A DNA stretch of 15,138 bases from Alphaproteobacteria bacterium (GTDB lineage Bacteria; Pseudomonadota; Alphaproteobacteria; Rickettsiales; UBA998): contig JAKFYP010000217.1 of the NCBI GenBank assembly GCA_021730835.1, positions 1 through 15,138 of the forward strand, in the 5' to 3' direction. The position numbers and the translations under genes were made by a program. This document shows, one piece after another, positions 6,669 through 12,827 of this stretch. Positions within the stretch are counted from its first letter, which is position 1; each line of letters starts with the position of its first letter. The notes beneath the pieces are model-generated. The model worked only from the letters and a program-made list of their open reading frames with translations, was not told the DNA's origin and ran no database searches.

Positions 6669-7640
6669 TTATATCCGGTGACGCCATCCTTTCTCTTTTA
6701 AAATTAACAATTTACCGCTATCTGTAATGGCAACACCTTCTCCTTCCCGTACCTTGCCGATATATGAAATTCTGTGCCCCGCCAGCGATTCCACCAGCCC
6801 GCACCGGGAGGGCGGAACCGTAAATAATAACTCATAATCATCACCGCCTGCCAGCAGTGCCATCATATCGCCACCCTGATCCAGCCAGTTGCGCGCTGCC
6901 ACCGAGAACGGGATATGCTCTGCTTCTATCTCCAGCCGCACACCAGACGCCCGGGCGATATGCCCGGCATCCTGCGCCAGCCCGTCGGAGACATCTATCA
7001 TGGCGGTCGCCAGTTCCTGCAAAGCGATGCCGAGTGCCAGCCGGGGTTGCGGCAGGCGGAAGCGATCCAGCAGATAGCGGTGATCTTCCGCACTCACCCC
7101 GGTCAACTCTCCCCGCGCCGCTTCAAGCCCCAGCACCGCATCGCCGATTGTCCCGGAAACATAAAGCGCATCACCGTGACTAGCGCCGCAACGAGAGAGT
7201 GGCCGGTCATTGAGACCCAACGCCGTCACGGACATAACGGCAGGGCCGGTTGTGGACGTCGTATCGCCCCCGGCGAGAAATAAGCCGTACTCCTCCTGCG
7301 CCTGCCGCAATCCACTGGCAAAACAGGCAATCCAATTCTCTCCCGTATAACGCGGCAGGCTGAGGTTGAGGAAATAACAATAAGGCGACGCCCCCTTGGC
7401 GGCGAGATCGGACAGACTGACCGCCAGTAATTTACGCGCAATCAGGGCGGGCGGCTCATTACCGATATAATGCACCCCTTCAACGAGGGTATCCGTCGTC
7501 ACCACCAGACTGCCGGGCAGGAGCGCCGCGTCGTCGGTTAAGCCCCGCGCCTCGCCCCTTCCCTCGGTCAAAGGCGCGAAATAACGGGCAATGCAGGTAA
7601 ATTCATCCATTTTTGCTACGCGTCCTGCGGCGGAATTCAT
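6669..7640 (-). CDS. thiL: Thiamine-monophosphate kinase ThiL
   Basis: ThiL phosphorylates thiamine monophosphate to thiamine diphosphate, the last step of cofactor synthesis, in the cytoplasm. It is a PurM/AIR-synthase-fold kinase. In 323-residue numbering the metal and nucleotide motifs are intact: GLTDDAALL at 33-41, TTDTLVEGVHY at 48-58, VSLSDLAAKGASP at 74-86, AGGDTTST at 123-130, and later VSGTIGDA, AMIDVSDGLAQDAG and AGGDDYELLFTVP. The longest frame begins at ATG 7640, but family members usually begin close to the MDEF..IARYF segment, so ATG 7610 (residue 11) is the likelier start; neither has a strong ribosome site. It follows the HupE-like gene by 21-51 bp in the same direction, so the two probably share a transcript. 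The usual partners nusB and ribH are absent. Confidence 0.93.
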   Translation of the reverse strand: MNSAAGRVAKMDEFTCIARYFAPLTEGRGEARGLTDDAALLPGSLVVTTDTLVEGVHYIGNEPPALIARKLLAVSLSDLAAKGASPYCYFLNLSLPRYTGENWIACFASGLRQAQEEYGLFLAGGDTTSTTGPAVMSVTALGLNDRPLSRCGASHGDALYVSGTIGDAVLGLEAARGELTGVSAEDHRYLLDRFRLPQPRLALGIALQELATAMIDVSDGLAQDAGHIARASGVRLEIEAEHIPFSVAARNWLDQGGDMMALLAGGDDYELLFTVPPSRCGLVESLAGHRISYIGKVREGEGVAITDSGKLLILKEKGWRHRI

Positions 7641-7661
7641 CTCTGACCATATACCCGGCCA

Positions 7662-8204
7662 TCATTTCCGCAAAGATACCCGATGCCAGGGGATTATCAT
7701 CCCGATACTCACCGAAAACACCAGCAGCAACATCAGAAATAATTGCTGGCCGGTGAAATAAAACAGCGGCGCGTCATACCGGATTGCCTGCGTGGCGAGA
7801 TAATGGCTGCCAATGTGATAGCCCAGTGAACCGGCAAGCAGCGCCGCCATCACTTCCTGCCGGGTTGTTGTCAGCGCCATCAGCAAACCGAAGGATAAAA
7901 TAGCGCCGGGAATGAACAGGCGCACCAGCGGATAGCGCTCCGGGCTGATTTCCACCGCCGCCCCGGCCATGTAAAGCAACAGCAGGGCCACCGGCAGAAC
8001 CAGCAGGCCATTGCCACGCACGCAAGGCGCATATAAACCGGCCATCAGCACTGCCATCATATGCCAGCCCTGTCGCGGCAGGGAGAAAAAACCGTTCCCA
8101 AGGCTGACAATGACTGTGCCGGAGGTGGGGTAGATCAGCAAAAAAGGCAGCGCCGTCAGCGTGAAGATGACGACAAAAATGCAGAGTATAAGCCGGTAAT
8201 CCAT
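7662..8204 (-). CDS. HupE/UreJ-like integral membrane protein
   Basis: A 180-residue hydrophobic protein with about six membrane segments (near 4-26, 45-62, 65-85, 92-110, 116-134 and 148-172). The pattern GWHMMAVLMAGLYAPCVRGNGLLVLPVALLLLYMAGAAVEI resembles the HupE/UreJ family, where HPLxGxDHLLAM is followed by an AVGLWA helix and a LPLAF helix. In this protein the HP and D of that motif are missing and only the histidine (GWHMM) remains. Further histidines lie in LGYHIGSHYLA. HupE/UreJ proteins are linked to nickel or cobalt handling. Loss of the key motif makes metal transport here doubtful, and the family call itself is moderate. No hydrogenase or urease gene is near. It precedes thiL closely, so it may be co-transcribed with it. 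Confidence 0.55.
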   Translation of the reverse strand: MDYRLILCIFVVIFTLTALPFLLIYPTSGTVIVSLGNGFFSLPRQGWHMMAVLMAGLYAPCVRGNGLLVLPVALLLLYMAGAAVEISPERYPLVRLFIPGAILSFGLLMALTTTRQEVMAALLAGSLGYHIGSHYLATQAIRYDAPLFYFTGQQLFLMLLLVFSVSIGMIIPWHRVSLRK

Positions 8205-8237
8205 GCAACGCGCTTGGTTAATTTTGATTAATTATTT

Positions 8238-8266
8238 TACATAGCATTTACTTGCGATTACTTCAA
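8238..8266 (-). promoter_or_regulatory. Possible promoter for the HupE-like/thiL unit
   Basis: In the AT-rich divergent spacer 8205-8338, the minus strand shows TTGAAG (8261-8266) and, 17 bp on, TATGTA (8238-8243), which match the -35 well and the -10 only partly. A start near 8231 would give a leader of about 27 bases to ATG 8204. No comparably good element was found for the plus-strand binding-protein gene; TATTGT near 8284 is the best -10-like string. Confidence 0.3.
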
Positions 8267-8338
8267 TGCCAAAAGACAGGACGTATTGTGCCTGCGAAAC
8301 CATCGTGGTAGGCTGTGGTTCACTTTCTGATTAGCAGC

Positions 8339-9148
8339 ATGATGCGACCGCTATACTGTATATTTATTTTTTCGCTTGCCGTTCTGCTGCCGCGTTCGCC
8401 GCTGACCGCTGACATTGTGCCGACCGGTTCGGTCAGTATTCTTGCCGAGCCAAGCCTGACCGTTCCGCTCACCCTGCTCGCCCGGGAATATTCCCGCCAG
8501 CGCGGCGTGCCGGTGACGCTCTCTTTCGCGTCAGGGCCGGAGCATATCGAACAGATCGGCGAGGGGGCGGAAGCAAACGTCTTTATCACCGCAAAACCGG
8601 CTTGGATTCGTACCCTCCAGCAACAGGGGCAGATTGATGTTTATTCCCGCACACCCGTTGCCCGCAACCATATGGCGCTGATCGCCCCGCCGGAAGGGCG
8701 CATCGGCAAACTCTCAGGCGGCAATCTGGCTTCGCTGCTGCCGGTCAACAGCGAGGGATTTCAGTTTGCCGTCGGCGACCCGCAGTATATGTCGGAAGGC
8801 ACGTTTGCCTTTCAGGCCATGAACGAGATGAAGCTGACGATGGATGTCGGGCCGCATATCAGCGTGTTTCCGAGCGCCGGAGAACTGATCGCCGCCATGC
8901 TCTATCACGGCGCTTACGGCATGATTTACGCTACCGATGCGGCGCTTAACCCCTCACTGGTGCGCATCGCCGAATGGCCGGACAGCCCGAGTTCGCCGAT
9001 CGTTTATCAGGCGGTTGTTATCGTCGGGCAAAATATGGACGAAGGCCGCGCTTTCGTGGCATGGCTCGGCTCAGATGCTTCCCGCTCTATCTTCAGCCGC
9101 TATGGTTTCGAGCCGGTCAGCATCGGCACGACGGAAAATCCCATCTAA
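8339..9148 (+). CDS. ModA-like periplasmic substrate-binding protein (orphan)
   Basis: This matches the ModA family, the periplasmic molybdate/tungstate-binding part of an ABC transporter. From ATG 8339 a signal peptide (MMRPLYCIFIFSLAVLLPRSPLTA) is followed by the mature protein. The usual AAASL becomes ILAEPSL, the second anion loop is TLSFASGPEHIEQI, and the GAPADVFISA block is GAEANVFITA. ARNHMALIAP, then FAVGDPQYMSEGTFAFQAM (family: PxxVPxGxY) and GMIYATDA, with the family tyrosine, follow. The fold is therefore clear. Replacement of alanines by EP in the first loop and of the VPAG loop suggests altered ligand choice. A GTG at 8315 allows a longer frame, but it would add polar residues before the signal peptide, so I start at ATG 8339; ATG 8342 is equally possible. 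No permease (modB) or ATPase (modC) gene lies in the window. glyA follows 69 bp downstream of it. Confidence 0.8.
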   Translation: MMRPLYCIFIFSLAVLLPRSPLTADIVPTGSVSILAEPSLTVPLTLLAREYSRQRGVPVTLSFASGPEHIEQIGEGAEANVFITAKPAWIRTLQQQGQIDVYSRTPVARNHMALIAPPEGRIGKLSGGNLASLLPVNSEGFQFAVGDPQYMSEGTFAFQAMNEMKLTMDVGPHISVFPSAGELIAAMLYHGAYGMIYATDAALNPSLVRIAEWPDSPSSPIVYQAVVIVGQNMDEGRAFVAWLGSDASRSIFSRYGFEPVSIGTTENPI

Positions 9149-9207
9149 AAAATTCTGGCCAGGCTTCCCTATTCATGCCATATATCCGCCCTGTTGAGCC
9201 ATTCTCA

Positions 9208-9213
9208 GGAGAG
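9208..9213 (+). promoter_or_regulatory. Ribosome binding site deciding the glyA start
   Basis: AGGAGAG lies five bases before ATG 9218, a near-ideal Shine-Dalgarno match. It rules out the in-frame TTG 24 bases upstream as the main start. Confidence 0.8.
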
Positions 9214-9217
9214 TTGC

Positions 9218-10555
9218 ATGAGCCAGACCGCCGGGAGATTATCCACCGCCTGCCACCCCAGTTTCAATACGCCGCTGGCGCAAGCCGATGCCGCCCTGTG
9301 GGATGCCATGCAGGAGGAGCTTGAGCGCCAGCAGAGCCAGATCGAGTTGATCGCCTCGGAAAATATCGTCAGCCGCGCTATCCTTGAAGCACAAGGCTCG
9401 GTGCTGACCAATAAATACGCGGAAGGCTACCCCGGCAACCGCTATTACGGCGGCTGCGAGTTCGTTGACAAAGTGGAAACGCTGGCCATCGAACGGGCAA
9501 AAAAGCTTTTTGGCTGCACTTACGCCAACGTCCAACCCAATTCCGGCTCGCAGGCCAATCAGGGCGTTTTTACCGCCCTGCTCTCTCCGGGCGATACGAT
9601 TCTTGGCCAGTCGCTCGCGGCGGGCGGGCATTTAACGCATGGGGCCGCGCCCAACCAGTCGGGCAAATGGTTCAACGCCGTGCAATACGGCGTGCGTGAA
9701 TCCGATGGATTTCTCGATTACGATGCCGCAGAGAAACTGGCGAAGGAACACAAACCGAAACTCATCATCGCCGGGTTCTCCGCCTATCCGCGCATCGTGG
9801 ACTGGGCACGCTTTCGCGTTATTGCCGACAGCGTGGGCGCATGGTTCATGGTGGATATGGCGCATGTCGCCGGACTGGTCGCCGGGGGCGCGTACCCTTC
9901 GCCGCTGCCACATGCCGACGTTGTCACCACTACAACCCATAAAACGCTGCGCGGCCCCCGCGGCGGTCTGATTCTCTCCTCACAACCCGACAAAGTGGTT
10001 CGCAAAACTCCCTCGGGCAAGGAAATCACGCTGGGGCAAGCCATAAATTCCGCGATATTCCCGGGCATACAAGGCGGCCCACTGATGCATGTCATCGCCG
10101 GGAAAGCCGTTTGTTTCGCCGAAGCGCTCGACCCTTCCTTTAAAACCTATGCCAAAGCTGTAGCTGAAAATGCTAAAATCCTCGCCGCTACACTGAAGGA
10201 GCGCGGCGTGGATATCGTCAGCGGCGGCACGGAAAACCATCTCGTACTGCTCGATTTACGCCCGAAAAACCTGACCGGTAAAGCCGCTGAGGAAAGCATG
10301 GAACGCGCCGGGCTGACCTGCAATAAGAACGCCATTCCGTTCGATCCGCTGCCGCCTGCCGTAACTTCGGGCGTGCGGCTTGGCACGCCTGCCGGGACGA
10401 CACGCGGTTTCGGCGTGGAGGAATTTCGCCGGATCGGCCATTTCATCGGCGATGTATTCGACGGGTTGGCCACCACCCCGGATGACAACCGCGTCGTCGA
10501 ACAAAAAATTCGCCAACAGGTACGGGAACTCTGCGCCCGGTTTCCGATTTACTGA
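9218..10555 (+). CDS. glyA: Serine hydroxymethyltransferase GlyA
   Basis: GlyA is a cytoplasmic PLP enzyme that interconverts serine and glycine while loading tetrahydrofolate with a one-carbon unit. From ATG 9218 it has 445 residues. The signatures are complete: ELIASENIVSRAILEAQGSVLTNKYAEGYPGNRYYGGCE near the start, NVQPNSGSQAN at 104-114, LAAGGHLTHGA at 133-143, MVDMAHVAGLVA at 211-222, and the PLP-lysine motif TTTTHKTLRGPRGG with K242. The frame opens at TTG 9194, but AGGAGAG five bases before ATG 9218 decides the start. About 20 extra N-terminal residues (SQTAGRLSTACHPSF) precede the family core. It may be co-transcribed with the ModA-like gene 69 bp upstream. The nrdR-rib genes that commonly follow glyA in alphaproteobacteria are missing. 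Confidence 0.97.
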   Translation: MSQTAGRLSTACHPSFNTPLAQADAALWDAMQEELERQQSQIELIASENIVSRAILEAQGSVLTNKYAEGYPGNRYYGGCEFVDKVETLAIERAKKLFGCTYANVQPNSGSQANQGVFTALLSPGDTILGQSLAAGGHLTHGAAPNQSGKWFNAVQYGVRESDGFLDYDAAEKLAKEHKPKLIIAGFSAYPRIVDWARFRVIADSVGAWFMVDMAHVAGLVAGGAYPSPLPHADVVTTTTHKTLRGPRGGLILSSQPDKVVRKTPSGKEITLGQAINSAIFPGIQGGPLMHVIAGKAVCFAEALDPSFKTYAKAVAENAKILAATLKERGVDIVSGGTENHLVLLDLRPKNLTGKAAEESMERAGLTCNKNAIPFDPLPPAVTSGVRLGTPAGTTRGFGVEEFRRIGHFIGDVFDGLATTPDDNRVVEQKIRQQVRELCARFPIY

Positions 10556-10735
10556 ATGTTGCATCGGGAGAGAAAAAATTGCATTCACCATTTCCTCACG
10601 CGCCTGAATTAGCGCATTACACAAAGGGGTCTGTAATATCGGATTATCCTGCTCACTCCAGATGACAAAAAAGCTTCCGGGGCGGTTGGTGACCGTAAAC
10701 GAGCCGCTTTGATAATGTTGTGTATCCGGATACAT
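10256..10735 (-). CDS. Possible small gene or remnant partly antisense to glyA
   Basis: A 159-codon minus-strand frame starts at ATG 10735, with a purine-rich GGAAAGAGAG ribosome-site candidate ending seven bases before it. Its first 60 residues lie entirely outside glyA (10556-10735) and read like ordinary protein: MYPDTQHYQSGSFTVTNRPG, then FFVIWSEQDNPILQTPLCNALIQAREEMVNAIFSLPM. The remaining 99 residues are read antisense to the 3' end of glyA and look like shadow sequence (PGRRAKPHARSYGRRQR). The simplest reading is a gene whose 3' part was lost when it became fused to glyA sequence. A chance ORF is the alternative. I do not recognise a family. If real, it would be transcribed toward glyA. 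Confidence 0.3.
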   Translation of the reverse strand: MYPDTQHYQSGSFTVTNRPGSFFVIWSEQDNPILQTPLCNALIQAREEMVNAIFSLPMQHSVNRKPGAEFPYLLANFLFDDAVVIRGGGQPVEYIADEMADPAKFLHAETACRPGRRAKPHARSYGRRQRIERNGVLIAGQPGAFHAFLSGFTGQVFRA

Positions 10736-10844
10736 ATTATTTCTCTCTTTCCGATAGATAGTGGCATGCTATTGCCATATAAAGTATGAAGATTTTATGA
10801 CAATATACATCCATCTTCTCCCTTACTCATAGTGAGGAGACCGC
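10556..10844. other. 289-bp spacer between glyA and the bamF operon
   Basis: Apart from the minus-strand ORF start at 10735, this spacer must hold the promoter of the downstream four-gene operon. It contains a perfect 14-bp palindrome at 10721-10734 and a small hairpin (TGGCA/TGCCA) near 10762-10777. The 10750-10810 part is AT-rich. TTGCCA near 10773 is a weak -35-like string without a good -10 at proper spacing. No T-run terminator for glyA was seen. Confidence 0.4.
10721..10734. promoter_or_regulatory. Perfect 14-bp palindrome (operator candidate)
   Basis: TGTATCCGGATACA is fully self-complementary. It overlaps the ATG of the minus-strand ORF at 10735 and lies about 110 bases before the bamF start. 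Dimeric repressors often bind such sites, but no cognate regulator is encoded in the window and the match could be chance. Confidence 0.3.
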
Positions 10845-11480
10845 TTGATTTTAGCGGGTAAACGGCTTAGGTTACGGCCCATGAAACGATTGCTTTTTCT
10901 TCTGCCGCTCTGCCTGCTGCCCGCCTGCTCCGGCCATGAGGTGCGCAGCACGCTGGGCTTAAATCGCAGCGCCCCCGATGAATTCCGCGTTGTTTCCCGT
11001 CCTCCTTTAAGCGTGCCGCGAGAGTTTTATCTTGAGCCGCCACGCCCGGGGGAAGATACGCGCTTTCAGGCGGAAGTCGAGGCCGAGGCCCGCTCACTGG
11101 TCACCGGTGCGGCTCCCTCTTCCTCCACCCGTTCGCTGGAAGCCCGACAAGCAGCGCAAGCCGAGAGCGGCGTGCCGATCGTTGATGCCGCGCCGCTGGT
11201 TTCACCCGGCGAATCGCTGCTGCTGCAACGCGTGGGGGCGGCGCAGGCCGATCCCGAGATCCGCCAGAAGCTGTTCGATGAGAACACCGCCCTGTTCGCG
11301 GAAGAGCCGGGTATTTTAGAAAAGCTACGCGGCGAGGGGCCGGATGAGCCGGTCGTGGATGCCAAAGCCGAGGCCGAGCGCATCGTCACCAACCGCGAAG
11401 CGGGCAAGCCGGTGACGGAAGGCGAGGTTCCGGTGAAGGATCCGAAACAAAAAAGCGTGCTGGAGCGGGTGTTCGAGTAG
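10845..11480 (+). CDS. bamF: BamF-type outer-membrane assembly lipoprotein (DUF3035)
   Basis: This matches the DUF3035 lipoproteins of alphaproteobacteria, whose Caulobacter member was described as BamF, a subunit of the outer-membrane beta-barrel assembly machine. The signal peptide MKRLLFLLPLCLLPAC ends in a lipobox (LLPA-C). The family signature LGLNRSAPDEFRVVSRPPLSVPREFYLEPPRPGE follows directly. The rest is charged and probably extended, with ETLL-like VSPGESLLLQRVGAAQADPEIRQKLFDENTAL and a C-terminal DPKQKSVLERVFE. Two starts compete. TTG 10845 has a strong GAGGAG ribosome site six bases upstream and gives a 12-residue basic extension before the signal helix, while ATG 10881 matches usual family length but lacks a clear ribosome site. 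I give the longer form. The next gene starts 3 bp after the stop, so this heads an envelope operon. Confidence 0.85.
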   Translation: MILAGKRLRLRPMKRLLFLLPLCLLPACSGHEVRSTLGLNRSAPDEFRVVSRPPLSVPREFYLEPPRPGEDTRFQAEVEAEARSLVTGAAPSSSTRSLEARQAAQAESGVPIVDAAPLVSPGESLLLQRVGAAQADPEIRQKLFDENTALFAEEPGILEKLRGEGPDEPVVDAKAEAERIVTNREAGKPVTEGEVPVKDPKQKSVLERVFE

Positions 11481-11483
11481 GTT

Positions 11484-12827
11484 ATGGCGCGACGCATCCA
11501 CCATCTGGCTTTACTCGCCCTGCTTTGCCTTATCCCCGTTTCCGTTTGCGCATCCGAGACGCTCAATGCCAGCCATTTTACCCTGAAGAACGGGCTGGAA
11601 GTCGTCGTATTGCCGCAACATCGTCTGCCGATCGTCACGCATATGCTGTGGTTTAAGGCCGGGGCCGCCGATGAACCGCCGGGCAAATCCGGCATAGCGC
11701 ATTATCTTGAGCATATGATGTTCAAGGGGACGAAAAAACTCAAGGAGGGTGAATATTCCGATACCATCGAGCGGCTGGGAGGAGAGCATAACGCTTTCAC
11801 TTCGCAGGATTTTACCGGATATTATGTCTCCATCGCCCGCGAGCATTTGCCGAAAATCATGGAACTGGAGGCTGAACGGCTGCTTTATCTTGCCCCTTCC
11901 GAAGAGGCGTTTCTCAAGGAGCGCGACGTGATTATGGAGGAGCGCAACAGCCGCATTGACAACCATCCCACCCAGAAGCTCGGCGAGGCCATGACCGCCG
12001 CGCTGTTTCGCAACCACCCCTACCGCATCCCGGTGATTGGCTGGAAGCATGAAATCCTCGCGCTCACCCGCGAAGATGTGATGGAATATAAACGCACGCA
12101 TTATTATCCAAATAACGCAATTCTGCTGCTGGCGGGCGATATCGAACCGGAAGAAGCAAGAAAACTGGCGGCGCGCTATTATGGGCGCTGGCGGCCTGCC
12201 GATATGCCGCCCAGAAGCTGGCCGACCGAGCCGCCGCTGCGGGTATCGCAACAATTGACGCTCCACCATGCCAATGTCAAGCAGCCGCAATGGCGGCGCT
12301 ATTATCCGGCTCCCTCGCTGGTCAGCGGCGATACGACGCAGGCATTCGCCCTGATGATGCTGGAGGGCCTGTTGGGTGACGGGCGGGCCAGTATCTTGCA
12401 CCGGGAGTTGGTGGAAAAGCGCAAAATCGCCGTGGCGGCGGATTTATCCTATAATGGATTCGCGCTCGGGCCGGGCAGTATCTCGGTGTTCCTGACGCCT
12501 GCTGAGGGAGTCAGCCTTCAGGCGCTTGGCAAAGCGTATGAAGAGGTGATCGCCCGCTGGCTGCAAACCCCTCCTGAGACAAAAGATTTAGAGCGCGTCA
12601 AAAGCCGCAGCAAGGCGGATAGCATCTATGCCCGCGACGGGGTGGAGGATATGGCCACCACGTTCGGCCAGTTGCTGATGCTGGGCAAGGACGAAGCGTT
12701 TTTCAATCACTGGGAAGCATCCGTTGACAACGTGACGCCGGAGCAGGTCGCACAGGCAGCGCAACGCTATTTGCGCGACAATATCGCGGTGACCGGGTAT
12801 CTGCTGCCCGGCGAGGAGGAGCGATGA
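11484..12827 (+). CDS. M16 family zinc metallopeptidase, catalytic subunit
   Basis: A periplasmic insulinase-type (M16B) peptidase of 447 residues. A signal peptide (MARRIHHLALLALLCLIPVSVCA) is followed by the N-terminal M16 domain with the inverted zinc motif HYLEH (H73, E76, H77). The third ligand is E153 in ERDVIMEERN, at the spacing of mitochondrial processing peptidase beta. The GGEHNAFTSQDFTGYY segment is typical of the family. The C-terminal M16 domain runs from about residue 190 (LTREDVMEYKRTHYYPNNAILLLAGDI) to the end. All zinc ligands and the catalytic glutamate are present, so it should be active. It starts 3 bp after bamF and overlaps its paralogue by 4 bp. Such pairs usually work as a heterodimer of one active and one inactive chain; natural substrates are unknown. 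Confidence 0.93.
   Translation: MARRIHHLALLALLCLIPVSVCASETLNASHFTLKNGLEVVVLPQHRLPIVTHMLWFKAGAADEPPGKSGIAHYLEHMMFKGTKKLKEGEYSDTIERLGGEHNAFTSQDFTGYYVSIAREHLPKIMELEAERLLYLAPSEEAFLKERDVIMEERNSRIDNHPTQKLGEAMTAALFRNHPYRIPVIGWKHEILALTREDVMEYKRTHYYPNNAILLLAGDIEPEEARKLAARYYGRWRPADMPPRSWPTEPPLRVSQQLTLHHANVKQPQWRRYYPAPSLVSGDTTQAFALMMLEGLLGDGRASILHRELVEKRKIAVAADLSYNGFALGPGSISVFLTPAEGVSLQALGKAYEEVIARWLQTPPETKDLERVKSRSKADSIYARDGVEDMATTFGQLLMLGKDEAFFNHWEASVDNVTPEQVAQAAQRYLRDNIAVTGYLLPGEEER

Noticed and set aside
9194..9217. TTG start for glyA
   Set aside because: The strong AGGAGAG site serves ATG 9218, and the extra eight residues are not family-like.
9239..9940. Two minus-strand ORFs opposite glyA
   Set aside because: Entirely antisense to GlyA signature regions, no start signals.
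11511..12401. 296-codon minus-strand ORF opposite the M16 peptidase
   Set aside because: Lies fully within a gene with intact catalytic motifs; composition is that of a reverse-complement shadow.
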